A stretch of 64,000 bases of DNA from Actinomadura sp. 7K507. GTDB lineage: Bacteria > Actinomycetota > Actinomycetes > Streptosporangiales > Streptosporangiaceae. The notes beneath the pieces were generated by a model. It was not told where the DNA came from and made no database searches. It was given only the letters and a program-made list of their open reading frames with translations. The translations under genes were made by a program, and so were the position numbers. Positions 27,696 to 38,759 of this stretch are shown piece by piece. Numbering within the stretch: the stretch's first letter is position 1; every line of letters starts with the position of its first letter. The stretch is from positions 42,309 through 106,308 of the forward strand of contig NZ_SMKK01000003.1 of assembly GCF_004348425.1 (NCBI RefSeq), written 5' to 3'.

Positions 27696-28352
27696 ATGCG
27701 GGTAGTGATCGCCGAGGACTCGGTGCTGTTGCGTGAAGGGCTCGTCCGGCTGCTCGATGACGCCGGGATCGAGACGGTGGCGACGGTGGGGGACGGGCCG
27801 GGGCTGCTCGGGATCGTCGACGAGCACGCTCCCGACCTCGCCATCGTGGACGTCCGGATGCCGCCGTCGTTCACCGACGAGGGCCTGCGCGCCGCCCTCG
27901 CCGTCCGGGAGCGCAGGCCGGGCACGCCGATCCTCGTGTTGTCCCAGTACGTGGAGGAGCGGTACGCGACCGACCTGATCGGAGGCGGCGCCGAGGGGGT
28001 CGGCTACCTGCTCAAGGAGCGGGTGGCGGACGTCGCCGAGTTCATCGACGCGGTCCGCCGCATCGCGGAGGGCGGCACGGTCATCGACCCGGAGGTGATC
28101 GGCCAGCTGCTGGGCCGCCGCCGCAACGGCGACCCGCTGGAGGTGCTGACCCCGCGCGAGCGGGAGGTGCTGGCGCTGATGGCGCAGGGACGGGCGAACG
28201 CCGCCATCGCGGCGGATCTCGTCGTCACCGAGGGCGCCGTGGAGAAGCACATCTCCAACATCTTCATGAAGCTGGATTTGCAGGCGTCCGCGCACGGCGG
28301 GCACCGCCGGGTCATGGCGGTGCTGGCCTACCTGGGCCGCGACGCCGGCTGA
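27696..28352 (+). CDS. NarL/FixJ-type response regulator
   Basis: 218 aa. Receiver domain with VIAEDSVLLREGL, phospho-acceptor D52 in VDVRMPP, LVLSQYVEERYA and LLKERVAD (Lys), then a LuxR-type helix-turn-helix (LTPREREVLALMAQGRANAAIAADL, EGAVEKHISNIFMKL). The VRMPPSFTDEGLRAA loop is typical of partners of HisKA_3 kinases with this sensor type. It almost certainly receives phosphate from the kinase just upstream. Targets are unknown. Confidence 0.93.
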   Translation: MRVVIAEDSVLLREGLVRLLDDAGIETVATVGDGPGLLGIVDEHAPDLAIVDVRMPPSFTDEGLRAALAVRERRPGTPILVLSQYVEERYATDLIGGGAEGVGYLLKERVADVAEFIDAVRRIAEGGTVIDPEVIGQLLGRRRNGDPLEVLTPREREVLALMAQGRANAAIAADLVVTEGAVEKHISNIFMKLDLQASAHGGHRRVMAVLAYLGRDAG

Positions 28353-28645
28353 CCGCCCCCGCCCGCCCCGGCGGTCGCGGGCCGTCCGCGCGGCGGGTAC
28401 GTCCCGGGCAAGATCGGGAATGCCCGGTGACCTCGCCACGTTCAGGTATCTGGCACACTTGGAGCGAGTCGTTCTCATCCGAGGCGTCCCGGCGGACCGG
28501 CAGCGCCGACCCCGACCAGGATGCGGACGGTTCGCGCAACCGCTGCGGTACCGGTTCACGCCTCCTGCATCACTCATGGCCCTGTCGGGTGTGATCGGCC
28601 ATGTGACCCGGAGGCGCCCGGCGACCGCGACAAGCGAGGAGAACC

Positions 28646-28864
28646 ATGAAGCCTGACATCCACCCGAACTACGTCGTCACGACCGTGACGTGTACGTGCG
28701 GCAACACCTTCGAGACCCGCAGCACCGCCGAGAACGGCGTGATCCACGCGGACGTGTGCTCGAACTGCCACCCGTTCTACACGGGCAAGCAGAAGATCCT
28801 CGACACCGGCGGGCGGGTCGCGCGCTTCGAGCAGCGCTTCGGCAAGAAGAAGGCCGGCAAGTAA
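28646..28864 (+). CDS. rpmE: 50S ribosomal protein L31, zinc-binding form
   Basis: 72 aa. The Cys pairs CTCG and CSNC with the intervening HADV give the zinc-binding (C+) form, which Zur-controlled Cys-less paralogues can replace under zinc shortage. [25 protein letters not shown] is the family's C-terminal signature. GGAGAACC precedes the ATG. The order rho...rpmE-prfA-prmC-tsaC is conserved in actinomycetes, here with a two-component system inserted after rho. Confidence 0.97.
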   Translation: MKPDIHPNYVVTTVTCTCGNTFETRSTAENGVIHADVCSNCHPFYTGKQKILDTGGRVARFEQRFGKKKAGK

Positions 28865-29002
28865 CGCGAGCGCCGCACACAGCGACCAGGGACGGCCCGG
28901 GGAGACCTCGCGAGGTCCCCGGGCCGTTCGGAGTCGGCTTCCGGAGGCCGCCGACGTCGTCGGCAGCGGGGCCCCCGGGGCCGGGACGGGCCAGGACACA
29001 GC

Positions 29003-30067
29003 GTGAATCTCGACGATCTGATCACCGAATACGCGGGCATCGAGGAACGGCTCGCCGACCCGTCCGTCCATGCCGACCAGAACCTGGCGCGCAAGCTGGG
29101 CAAGCGCTACGCGGAGCTGCGGCCGATCGTCGAGACGCACCGGGAGCTGGTCTCCACCCAGGACGACCTCGCCGCCGCGCGTGAGCTGGCCGGCGAGGAC
29201 GCGGCGTTCGCCGCCGAGGCCGGCGATCTGGACAAGCGGCGGGAGGAACTCGAGGAGCGGCTGCGGCATCTTCTCGTTCCGCGCGACCCGAACGACGCCA
29301 AGGACGTCATCCTCGAGGTGAAGGCGGGCGAGGGCGGCGAGGAGTCCGCGCTGTTCGCCGGCGACCTCCTGCGGATGTATCTGCGGTACGCCGAACGCGT
29401 CGGCTGGAAGACCGAGGTCCTCGACTCCCACCTGTCCGATCTCGGCGGGTACAAGGACGTCACCGTCGCGGTGAAGGCCAAGGGCGCCGCGGAAGAAGGA
29501 GTCTGGACGCGGCTGAAGTACGAGGGCGGTGTGCACCGGGTGCAGCGCGTCCCCGCCACCGAGTCGCAGGGACGCATCCACACCAGCGCGGTCGGCGTGC
29601 TGGTGACGCCCGAGGCCGAGGACGTCGACGTCCAGGTCGACCCGAACGACCTGCGCGTGGACGTGTACCGCTCGTCCGGTCCCGGCGGGCAGAGCGTCAA
29701 CACCACCGACTCCGCGGTCCGCATCACGCACATGCCGACCGGTGTCGTCGTCTCGTGCCAGAACGAGAAGAGCCAGCTGCAGAACAAGGAGCAGGCGCTG
29801 CGCATCCTGCGGTCGCGGCTGCTGGCGATGGCGCAGGAGGAGGCCGACGCGGCCGCGTCGGCCGAGCGCAAGAGCCAGGTCCGGACGGTGGACCGGTCCG
29901 AGCGCGTGCGCACCTACAACTATCCGGAGAACCGGATCTCCGACCACCGGGTCGGCTACAAGGCCTACAACCTCGACCACGTGCTGGACGGCGACCTCCA
30001 CAACGTCACGCAGGCGCTCGTCGACGCCGACATGGAACGCCGATTGGCCGAAGCGCAAGGATCATGA
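29003..30067 (+). CDS. prfA: peptide chain release factor 1
   Basis: 354 aa. It recognises UAA and UAG: the codon-reading PAT tripeptide is in [10 protein letters not shown] and the peptidyl-hydrolysis motif GGQ is residues 228-230 ([14 protein letters not shown]). Length is standard. GTG 29003 starts it, and the stop overlaps prmC as ATGA. PrmC, encoded next, methylates the Gln of this GGQ. Confidence 0.97.
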   Translation: MNLDDLITEYAGIEERLADPSVHADQNLARKLGKRYAELRPIVETHRELVSTQDDLAAARELAGEDAAFAAEAGDLDKRREELEERLRHLLVPRDPNDAKDVILEVKAGEGGEESALFAGDLLRMYLRYAERVGWKTEVLDSHLSDLGGYKDVTVAVKAKGAAEEGVWTRLKYEGGVHRVQRVPATESQGRIHTSAVGVLVTPEAEDVDVQVDPNDLRVDVYRSSGPGGQSVNTTDSAVRITHMPTGVVVSCQNEKSQLQNKEQALRILRSRLLAMAQEEADAAASAERKSQVRTVDRSERVRTYNYPENRISDHRVGYKAYNLDHVLDGDLHNVTQALVDADMERRLAEAQGS

Positions 30068-30924
30068 ATCTGCTGCTCGACGAGATCGCCAGGGCGACCG
30101 CGCGGCTCGCGGACGCGGGCGCCGCCTCACCCCGCGCGGACGCCGAGGAACTGGCGGCGGCGGTGCACGGGGTGCGGCGCACGGAGCTGCACGGCGTCCC
30201 CGACGGCGCGTTCGACGCCAGGTTCTGGGAGTTCGTCGCGCGCCGCGAGGCGGGGGAGCCGCTGCAGCACATCACCGGCCGCGCGTTCTTCCGCTACCTG
30301 GAGCTGAAGGTCGGGCCCGGCGTGTTCGTCCCGCGCCCGGAGACCGAGGTGATGGCGGGCTGGGCGCTGGAGACGCTGCGCGACATGGACGTCCGCGACC
30401 CCCTCGTCGTCGATCTCGGCACCGGTTCGGCGGCGATCGCGCTGTCGATCGCGCTCGAGGCGCCGCGCTCCCGCGTCCACGCGGTGGAGAAGGACCCCAC
30501 CGCGTTCGTGCACGCGACCCGCAACATCGAGGAGCTGGACGAGCGGGGACGCGTCCGCCTGCACCTGGGCGACTTCGCCTCCGCGCTCAAGGAGCTGGAC
30601 GGCACCGTCGACCTGGTCGTCAGCAACCCCCCGTACATTCCGATGAGCGAGTGGGAGTACGTGCCGCGCGACGTCCGCGACCACGATCCCGCCGACGCGC
30701 TGTGGGGCGGCGGGGACGACGGCCTGGACCAGATCCGCGTGGTCGAGCGCACCGCCCGCAGGCTGCTGCGCCCCGGCGGATACGCGGCGGTCGAGCACAG
30801 CGACCTGCAGGGCAACGGCGTCTACTGGATCTTCGCGGAGGAGCACGGCTGGCGGGACGTCCGCAACCGCCGCGACCTGACCAACCGGGACCGTTTCGTC
30901 ACCGCCCGCCTGGCCTCCGAGTAG
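30064..30924 (+). CDS. prmC: release factor glutamine N5-methyltransferase
   Basis: 286 aa. N-terminal helical release-factor-binding domain ([32 protein letters not shown]), SAM motif [13 protein letters not shown] and the catalytic NPPY (N188) in [13 protein letters not shown]. It methylates the GGQ glutamine of release factors. Translationally coupled to prfA by a 4-bp overlap. Confidence 0.96.
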   Translation: MNLLLDEIARATARLADAGAASPRADAEELAAAVHGVRRTELHGVPDGAFDARFWEFVARREAGEPLQHITGRAFFRYLELKVGPGVFVPRPETEVMAGWALETLRDMDVRDPLVVDLGTGSAAIALSIALEAPRSRVHAVEKDPTAFVHATRNIEELDERGRVRLHLGDFASALKELDGTVDLVVSNPPYIPMSEWEYVPRDVRDHDPADALWGGGDDGLDQIRVVERTARRLLRPGGYAAVEHSDLQGNGVYWIFAEEHGWRDVRNRRDLTNRDRFVTARLASE

Positions 30925-30986
30925 GCCGTATCCTTGGCGGTGCCATTGCAGGACCAGCGCCACGCAGACGGGAAGACGAGCCGACC

Positions 30987-31904
30987 GTGAGCCGACGTTA
31001 TGACTGCTCCGATCCGATGGAGCGCACCCGCGGGATAGCCGAGGCCGTGTCCGCGGTGCGGCGCGGGGAACTGATCGTTCTGCCGACCGACACGGTGTAC
31101 GGCGTCGGCGCGGACGCGTTCACCCCGCCCGCCGTGACGGCGCTGCTGGACGCCAAGGGACGCGGGCGGGAGATGCCCCCGCCGGTCCTGGTCGGGTCGG
31201 TGCGGGCCGCGACGGCGCTGGTGGAGGACCTCGGCACCTACGGGCAGGACCTCATCGACGAGTTCTGGCCGGGCGCGCTGACGCTGGTGTGCCGCGCCAA
31301 TCAGAACCTCCTGTGGGACCTCGGCGAGACCAAGGGGACCGTCGCGGTCCGGATGCCGATGCACGAGCTGACGGTGGAGCTGCTGAAGGAGACCGGCCCG
31401 CTGGCCGTCAGCAGCGCGAACCTCAGCGGGCAGACCGCGGCCCGCAACGCCGAGGACGCCGAGAAGATGCTCGGCGACTCGGTCGCGGTGTATCTCGACG
31501 GCGGCGCGTCCGGGCATGGCGACCCGTCGACGATCGTGGACCTGACGAGTTCGGTGCCGCGGCTGCTGCGGGTGGGCGCGATCTCCGAGCACAAGATCCG
31601 CTCGGTGGTCGGCGTGCTGCTGACCGCCGAGGACGAGGACGAGGACGAGCCGGACGGGTCCGGCCTGGCGGCGGAGCCCGCGGACGCGGCGTCCAGGGTC
31701 GACCTGGCCAAGCCTTCCCCGGCCAAGCCTTCCCTCACCAAGGAGGAGGCGCCGGCGGCCCCGGACGCGGAGGCTCAGCGCGTTCCCGGCCCCGCTGAGC
31801 CCGCCGACCCCACCGACATCGGCGCGAAGCCTTCGCTCGTCAAGGACGAGTCCGGCGACCACGAGTCCGTCAAGGACGGCGAAAAGCAGCCGGAGAACGG
31901 CTGA
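30987..31904 (+). CDS. tsaC: L-threonylcarbamoyladenylate synthase (TsaC/Sua5/YciO family) with acidic tail
   Basis: 305 aa. The catalytic domain (about 1-210) has the family signatures LPTDTVYGVGADAF, FWPGALTLV, KGTVAVRMP, LAVSSANLSG and a closing PSTIVDLT...LLRVGAI. It makes the intermediate for t6A in ANN-reading tRNAs. Instead of a Sua5 domain the C-terminus is a roughly 90-residue acidic tail rich in Glu/Asp/Pro, with the repeated motif KPSL(T/V)K. The GTG start at 30987 has only a weak ribosome binding site. It is the fourth gene of the rpmE-prfA-prmC unit. Confidence 0.93.
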   Translation: MSRRYDCSDPMERTRGIAEAVSAVRRGELIVLPTDTVYGVGADAFTPPAVTALLDAKGRGREMPPPVLVGSVRAATALVEDLGTYGQDLIDEFWPGALTLVCRANQNLLWDLGETKGTVAVRMPMHELTVELLKETGPLAVSSANLSGQTAARNAEDAEKMLGDSVAVYLDGGASGHGDPSTIVDLTSSVPRLLRVGAISEHKIRSVVGVLLTAEDEDEDEPDGSGLAAEPADAASRVDLAKPSPAKPSLTKEEAPAAPDAEAQRVPGPAEPADPTDIGAKPSLVKDESGDHESVKDGEKQPENG

Positions 31905-31962
31905 ATGCGGAAGGCCCCGCCGGACCGGGCGGGACCTTCATCGGCACCATGGAGCAAGGGGC

Positions 31963-32391
31963 TCAGAAAAGCTTGCGGCCCTTGCCGTAGTAGTACTTGC
32001 CGGTCTTCTTGTTACGGCCGCACTCCTGCACCCAAAGGTGGCTGCTGTAGCTCGACCGCGTGCTGATGCTGACGGTGGCCTTGCCGTCGTAGTGGTACTT
32101 CGCGCCGCCGGACGTCACGCCGATGATCTTGTGGCGCGACCAGTAGCGCTTGCTGCCCTCGGTGAACAGGAACCGCACGCAGGCGGTCCAGCCGTTCTTC
32201 CCTCCGTCGCGGAGGTAGCCCTTCACGTAGGTGGTGCCGCCGCTGCGGCTGTAGGTGCCCCACGCGCTGACATTTCCGTAGGAGTTGTACGGCGCCCACT
32301 TCTTCGCGGCCGCTTCGGCGGGGGTGCCGACGACGGCCATGCCGGCCATGAGGGTGCCGGCAGACAGGGCTATGGCAGCGAATCGCCGCAT
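31963..32391 (-). CDS. small secreted protein of unknown function
   Basis: 142 aa from the Met at 32391, preceded on the minus strand by GGAGGGACCT. The N-terminus MRRFAAIALSAGTLMAGMAVV ending in AEA is a Sec signal peptide. The mature part of about 115 residues is basic and rich in Tyr, Ser, Gly and Lys, with two Cys (ACVRF, QECGR) that could form a disulphide. Paired aromatic and basic residues suggest a small beta-rich protein acting outside the cell. I do not recognise the family. It stands alone, convergent with tsaC. Confidence 0.8.
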   Translation of the reverse strand: MRRFAAIALSAGTLMAGMAVVGTPAEAAAKKWAPYNSYGNVSAWGTYSRSGGTTYVKGYLRDGGKNGWTACVRFLFTEGSKRYWSRHKIIGVTSGGAKYHYDGKATVSISTRSSYSSHLWVQECGRNKKTGKYYYGKGRKLF

Positions 32392-32673
32392 AGGTCCCTC
32401 CATCCTTCAGACTCTGGGGGGTTATCGCCGGATAACCTAGCAGGATCGGCAAGATCATCTTTATGCGGAATTTAGAGCCGACCAGGGGAGGTCGAAAACG
32501 GTGGTCCGGCGAACCGATTCGGCTCCGGCGGCGTCCAATGGTCCGGGAAGCCGTCCGCGCACCCGCGTCCTTCATGACAAAGGTCACAGCGGCTGTCCCG
32601 GCCGGAAGTGGCACGTAGCCTGGCGAAGGTATCGACGTCGTTGCGCCGACAGAGCGCCGGCAACGGTGAAACT

Positions 32674-33786
32674 ATGCCTGACGTGCGTGGCCGTGTCCGG
32701 GGGCCCGCGATCGCCGCGGGCGTGCTGCTGCTGATCGTCGTCCTGGTGCTGCCCGCCCGCGCCGCCGCCTCGCCCCGTGGCACGGACACGACGGACACCT
32801 CGGACACCGGCGGGACGCACGGCACCGGCGGGACCGTGGAGCCCGCCCCCGCCGTCTCCGGGGCCGTGCCGCCGCCGGAGACCGCCACCGGGGAACTCGC
32901 GGAGAGCATCGCGACCTACGACGTCGTCCTCGCCATCGGCGTCGACGGCGTACTGCGCGTCCGGGAGACGATCACCTACGACTTCGACGAGTCCGGGCGG
33001 CACGGGATCGTCCGGCCCGTGCCGTTCCGCAGCGGCGACCGGGTGTACGAGGTGCGCGGCATCAGGACCAGCTCGTCGACGGGCGCGCCGTCCCGGGCCG
33101 AGACGACGCGGCTGCTGAACGACGTGCAGATCAGCGTCGGCGGACGGCAGCGCGAGGTCCGCGGACGGCAGGCCTACGTGATCGAGTACGAGATGGCGGG
33201 GGTCTTCACGCCCCGCGAGGACCACGACGAACTGGTCTGGGCCGCGCTCGGCAGGAGCTGGGACGTCCCGATCAGGAACGCGGCGGTCCGGGTGGAGGCG
33301 CCGGCGCCGCCGCGGCTGGCGAGCTGCCAGGCCGGCGCGCCCGGCGCGACGACCCGGTGCCTGCGCGACCGCGACGGCCCCTACGCCGTCGAGTTCATCC
33401 AGCGCGCCCTCGCCCCGCACGAGGGCATGGAGATCCGGGTCGAGCTGCCCAAGCGCGCGATCGCCGTCCCCCCTCCGCGGTACCTGCCGCCGCGCTGGGC
33501 AGGCGACTGGCCGGGGACCGCGCTGCTCGCGCTGTCCCTCGGGATGGTGGCGCTGCTGCCCCGCCGCCCCGCGCCGCGCCGGCGGACCGGGGCGGCCCTG
33601 GTCGCGGCCGGTGCGCTGCTGGTGCTCGCCGACGCGGGCGACGACGTCGCGGCGCACGGGCTGTGGGCGTTCTCGCTGGGGGACAGGTGTCTCGCCGGCC
33701 TCGCACTCCTGACCGCCGGGGCCGGGGTGATGTGCCTCCACCGGTTCTGGGCCGATCATGGGACCCGGCGCAGGCCGATCGTCTGA
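32674..33786 (+). CDS. DUF2207-like membrane protein
   Basis: 370 aa. N-terminal signal-anchor (VLLLIVVLVLPARAAA), a Thr/Gly/Pro-rich linker, then an extracytoplasmic beta-rich domain with DGVLRVRETITYDF, HGIVRPVPF, YVIEYEMAGVFT and DELVWAALGRSWDVPI, typical of DUF2207. Two or three transmembrane segments follow at the C-terminus. It is shorter than most DUF2207 proteins, which end in a long cytoplasmic domain. ATG 32674 sits just before the hydrophobic segment; an in-frame ATG at 32608 is an alternative. Function unknown. Confidence 0.75.
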   Translation: MPDVRGRVRGPAIAAGVLLLIVVLVLPARAAASPRGTDTTDTSDTGGTHGTGGTVEPAPAVSGAVPPPETATGELAESIATYDVVLAIGVDGVLRVRETITYDFDESGRHGIVRPVPFRSGDRVYEVRGIRTSSSTGAPSRAETTRLLNDVQISVGGRQREVRGRQAYVIEYEMAGVFTPREDHDELVWAALGRSWDVPIRNAAVRVEAPAPPRLASCQAGAPGATTRCLRDRDGPYAVEFIQRALAPHEGMEIRVELPKRAIAVPPPRYLPPRWAGDWPGTALLALSLGMVALLPRRPAPRRRTGAALVAAGALLVLADAGDDVAAHGLWAFSLGDRCLAGLALLTAGAGVMCLHRFWADHGTRRRPIV

Positions 33787-33997
33787 CTCGGCGCCGGCCG
33801 ACCGTGTGACCCGGCGTAAGGCGGCGCGGATGGGCGCCGGGAGGAATACAGTTGATCGGTCGCGATCGTGAACAGATCGTCCCGGTGAGCCGTCTATCAG
33901 GGTGACGGCGTCCGGGATGCGCCGGCCCCGGATGTGAGGGGCGCGGCGTACGGGGCAGTCATCCGTCCAGACGGTGATCGGTGAGGAGGCGCGGGGA

Positions 33998-35149
33998 GTG
34001 CGGGAATACCTGCTCGCCATCCTGGTCGCCGCGCTGGTCGCCTACCTGCTGACCCCGCTGGTGCGCAGGTTCGCGGTCTGGTTCGGGGCGCAGGCCGTTC
34101 CGCGCGAGCGCGACGTGCACGTCATCCCGACGCCCCGGCTGGGCGGCCTCGCGATGTTCGGCGGGATGGTGGCGGCGCTGGTGGTGGCGACCGGGCTGCC
34201 GGAGATGCGCAAGGTCCTCGCGGACGGCGACGTCAGCGTCGCCAAAGCCCTGCTGCTTTCGGGCGGGCTGATGGTGCTGATCGGCATCGCCGACGACCGC
34301 TGGGAGGTGGACGCGCTCACCAAGTTCGCCGGTCAGGTCGCGGCCGCCGGGATCTTCATCATGCAGGGCATCCAGATCTACGTGATCCCGCTGCCCACGG
34401 GCGAGTCGCTGTCGCTGCCGCCCGCCTACGGGGTGCCGCTGACCGTCCTGGTGGTGGTGGCGACGATCAACGCGGTCAACTTCATCGACGGGCTGGACGG
34501 GCTGGCCGCGGGCGTCGTCGGGATCGCCGCGCTGGCGCTGTTCTCCTACGCCTACCTGCTGTCGCGGACGAACGGGATGACCACCCTGACCGGCGCGACG
34601 CTCATCGCCGCGGTGCTGTTCGGGATGTGCGCGGGCTTCCTGCCGCACAACTTCAGCCCCGCCAAGATCTTCATGGGCGACACCGGCTCGATGCTGATCG
34701 GGCTGCTGCTCAGCGCGTCCACGATCATGCTGACCGGGCAGTTCGACCCGGCCATCCTCGCCAACGGGCTGTTCCCGTTCTTCGTCCCGGTGCTGCTGAT
34801 CCCGGCGGTGGCCGCGGTCCCGTTCATCGACATGCTGCTCGCCGTGTGGCGGCGTACGAACCAGGGCAAGTCGCCGTTCGCCCCCGACAAGCAGCACCTG
34901 CACCACCGGCTGCTGCAGCTCGGCCACTCCACCCGCCGCGCCGTGCTGATCATGTACTTCTGGGTCGGGCTGCTGGCCTCCGGGCTGGTCGGGCTGGCGC
35001 TGTTCGACGCCGCCTGGGTCACTCTCGGCGTCACGCTGATCGTGGCGACCGCCGGTGTCGTGCTGGTGATCCGCAAGCCCCGCCGCCGCAAGCACGGCGC
35101 CGCGTCCGCCGGTGACCAGGCCGCCGAGCGGCCGCCCATGCGCGTCTGA
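33998..35149 (+). CDS. WecA/MraY-family undecaprenyl-phosphate sugar-1-phosphate transferase
   Basis: 383 aa polytopic membrane protein with about ten helices. Catalytic motifs of the family: RLGGLAMF, GIADDRW, NAVNFIDGLDGLAAG, FMGDTGSMLIG and PDKQHLHHRLLQLG (the His-rich loop that separates WecA-type from MraY-type enzymes). It probably transfers GlcNAc-1-phosphate to undecaprenyl phosphate to start wall teichoic acid, arabinogalactan-like or polysaccharide assembly. GTG 33998 is preferred since GAGGAGG precedes it and VREYLL is the usual start; GTG 33974 is in frame. Location just before the atp operon is conserved in actinomycetes. Confidence 0.92.
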   Translation: MREYLLAILVAALVAYLLTPLVRRFAVWFGAQAVPRERDVHVIPTPRLGGLAMFGGMVAALVVATGLPEMRKVLADGDVSVAKALLLSGGLMVLIGIADDRWEVDALTKFAGQVAAAGIFIMQGIQIYVIPLPTGESLSLPPAYGVPLTVLVVVATINAVNFIDGLDGLAAGVVGIAALALFSYAYLLSRTNGMTTLTGATLIAAVLFGMCAGFLPHNFSPAKIFMGDTGSMLIGLLLSASTIMLTGQFDPAILANGLFPFFVPVLLIPAVAAVPFIDMLLAVWRRTNQGKSPFAPDKQHLHHRLLQLGHSTRRAVLIMYFWVGLLASGLVGLALFDAAWVTLGVTLIVATAGVVLVIRKPRRRKHGAASAGDQAAERPPMRV

Positions 35150-35291
35150 GGAGCGGTCCCCGAACCGGCCCGGCGAGGGCCCTGCCTGCGGATACGATGT
35201 GTCCGTCCGGTAGGCTCCGCCGCCCGGGCGCCCGCGGCCGCTGCGTGGAGGGCGGTCCGCACGACCCGGAATCGCGTTACCTCTAGGGTAA

Positions 35292-35319
35292 TTGTGGACA
35301 ATCCGGACGCTTGTGATAC
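35292..35319 (+). promoter_or_regulatory. putative promoter of the ATP synthase operon
   Basis: TTGTGG (35292-35297) and TGATAC (35314-35319) with a 16-bp spacer, about 49 bp before the first gene. The -35 lies in ATTGTGGACAAT, a near palindrome. Confidence 0.5.
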
Positions 35320-35328
35320 CTTTCACGA
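35311..35328. promoter_or_regulatory. putative Rex operator (redox control) over the atp promoter
   Basis: TTGTGATACCTTTCACGA matches the actinomycete Rex site TTGTGAAnnnnTTCACAA at 12 of 14 defined positions. It overlaps the predicted -10, so Rex bound at low NADH/NAD+ would block transcription. Rex control of the atp operon is known for Streptomyces coelicolor; here it is predicted. Confidence 0.7.
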
Positions 35329-35367
35329 ACAGAAAACGACCACCCAACGTGACCAGCCGGAGCCCTC

Positions 35368-35787
35368 ATGCAATCCAACGACGCCCGGATGCTCCGCGGC
35401 GCCGCGATCCCGGCGTCCGTCGCCGGGGTGGGTGCCGTCCTGATCGGCCTGCTGGCCGCCGGCTCCAAGGGCGCCCTCGCGGCGGCGCTGGCCACCGTCG
35501 TGGTGATCGCCTTCTTCTCGATCAGCGCGCTCGTCGTCTCGTGGGCCGGAAAGATCTCGCCGCAGACGATGATGCTCGCCGCGCTCGCGAGCTATCTGGT
35601 GAAGATCCTCGCGGTGATGGTGCTGGTCACGATCATGGACGGCGTCACGATCTGGGACACCAAGGTCTTCGGCTGGACGGTCATCGGGCTCGCGCTGCTC
35701 TGGATCGCCGCCGAGTTCCGAGTCGCCCTGCAGCAGAGGTCCTACATTGACGAAACCGAGAACGTCCAGCTGGACCGGAGTCCGTGA
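35368..35787 (+). CDS. atpI: ATP synthase subunit I-like membrane protein
   Basis: 139 aa with four predicted transmembrane helices (about 13-31, 38-60, 68-88, 96-115) and a charged C-terminal tail. It matches the AtpI type (ATP synthase I chain) in size, topology and position at the head of the operon. AtpI helps c-ring assembly or Mg2+ supply in other bacteria. It is separate from the shorter AtpZ-like protein next door. Confidence 0.75.
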   Translation: MQSNDARMLRGAAIPASVAGVGAVLIGLLAAGSKGALAAALATVVVIAFFSISALVVSWAGKISPQTMMLAALASYLVKILAVMVLVTIMDGVTIWDTKVFGWTVIGLALLWIAAEFRVALQQRSYIDETENVQLDRSP

Positions 35788-35871
35788 TGCGCACGTCACG
35801 GAAGGTGATGTCCCCGGCGGGCTACTCCAATATGACCACCGAGTGCATGGCCTGCTATCGTCCGAGGCGCG

Positions 35872-36096
35872 ATGAGCGAGCAGAAACGTCGGCCGGAGGA
35901 CGGCCAACGGGAATTCGCCGATGTCGCCTGGTCCGTCCCCGGCTACCTGCTCTCCGGAATCATCATCTGGGGCGGTCTGGGATGGCTGCTGGCCAACTGG
36001 ACGGGGCAGGACTGGCTGATCCCGATCGGTGTGGTCATCGGCGTCGGGCTCGCCACCTACCTGGTCTACCTGCAGTTCGGCCGCCACACCTCCTGA
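35872..36096 (+). CDS. AtpZ/AtpI-type small F0F1-ATPase accessory protein
   Basis: 74 aa with two transmembrane hairpin helices (VPGYLLSGIIIWGGLGWLLANW, IPIGVVIGVGLATYLVYLQFG), the AtpZ-type two-helix fold. ATG 35872 follows GAGGCGCG. It lies between the AtpI-like gene and atpB. AtpZ with AtpI is thought to form a small cation channel or assembly factor for the Fo part. Confidence 0.75.
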   Translation: MSEQKRRPEDGQREFADVAWSVPGYLLSGIIIWGGLGWLLANWTGQDWLIPIGVVIGVGLATYLVYLQFGRHTS

Positions 36097-36157
36097 GCGG
36101 CCCCGCCGCCGAGGAAGCGCCCGTGACACATCACCACATTGATGAAGGGAACGCCGC

Positions 36158-36955
36158 GTGAACGCGCAGACGGTCCTCGCCGCTCCCGGAGGGGGGGAGT
36201 TCCAGGCCCCTGGCCCGGAACTGTTCGACTTCCCGCCCCTGTTCGCAGGCGGCCCCGAGTGGCTCACCAAGCCGGTAGTCTTCGCCGTCTTCGGCTCGCT
36301 GCTCGTCTGCGGCCTGTTCTGGATGGCGTTCGCCAAGCCGAAGCTGGTGCCGCGGGGCATGCAGAACATCGGCGAGGTCGGCTACATGTTCGTGCGGGAC
36401 GAGATCGCCCGCCCGTTCCTCGGCAAGAACACCGACCGGTGGATGCCGCTGCTGATGTCCCTGTTCTTCCTGATCTGGATCTGGAACATCTTCGCGGTCG
36501 TCCCGGTCATCCAGTTCCCGATCGCCTCGCACATCGCGTTCCCGGCCGTGCTGGCGATCATCGTCTACGTCACCAAGGTGTACCTGGGCATGAAGCACCA
36601 GGGCCCGGTGAAGTACTTCACGAACATGATCCCGCCCGGACTGCCGCTGCCGGTCTACTTCCTGCTGGTGCCGATCGAGTACCTGTCGACGCTGATCCTG
36701 GCGCCGTTCACGCACGCCGTCCGGCTCTTCGCGAACATGTTCGCCGGCCACACGATCATCGCCTTCTTCAGCCTCGTCGGCTTCTGGTTCCTGATCGAGA
36801 AGCCCACCTTCGCCGGGTTCGGCGTCGGCCTCATCGGCGTGGTCGTCACGATCGTCATGGTCGCGTTCGAGCTGCTGATCCAGTTCCTGCAGGCGTTCCT
36901 GTTCGCGATGCTCGCCGCCATGTACATCCAGAGCGGCCTGGAGGCCGAGCACTAG
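36158..36955 (+). CDS. atpB: ATP synthase Fo subunit a
   Basis: 265 aa, five to six membrane helices. The essential proton-channel Arg is R189 in THAVRLFANMFAGH, and the final helix ends QAFLFAMLAAMYIQ. It forms the two half-channels against the c-ring. GTG 36158 is preceded by GAAGGGA. Confidence 0.96.
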   Translation: MNAQTVLAAPGGGEFQAPGPELFDFPPLFAGGPEWLTKPVVFAVFGSLLVCGLFWMAFAKPKLVPRGMQNIGEVGYMFVRDEIARPFLGKNTDRWMPLLMSLFFLIWIWNIFAVVPVIQFPIASHIAFPAVLAIIVYVTKVYLGMKHQGPVKYFTNMIPPGLPLPVYFLLVPIEYLSTLILAPFTHAVRLFANMFAGHTIIAFFSLVGFWFLIEKPTFAGFGVGLIGVVVTIVMVAFELLIQFLQAFLFAMLAAMYIQSGLEAEH

Positions 36956-37000
36956 AGCCCCGGGTTCGCGGCGCCACCCCGGGCGCCGGGCCCGGACTGA

Positions 37001-37291
<291 letters not shown>

Positions 37292-37308
37292 GCACGGGTC
37301 TCATCTGA

Positions 37309-38699
<1,391 letters not shown>

Positions 38700-38759
38700 C
38701 GCCGGCGGAGCCGACCGCCGACCGGCGGAGCTGACCCCAAAGGGAGCAAGAGAGGAATC

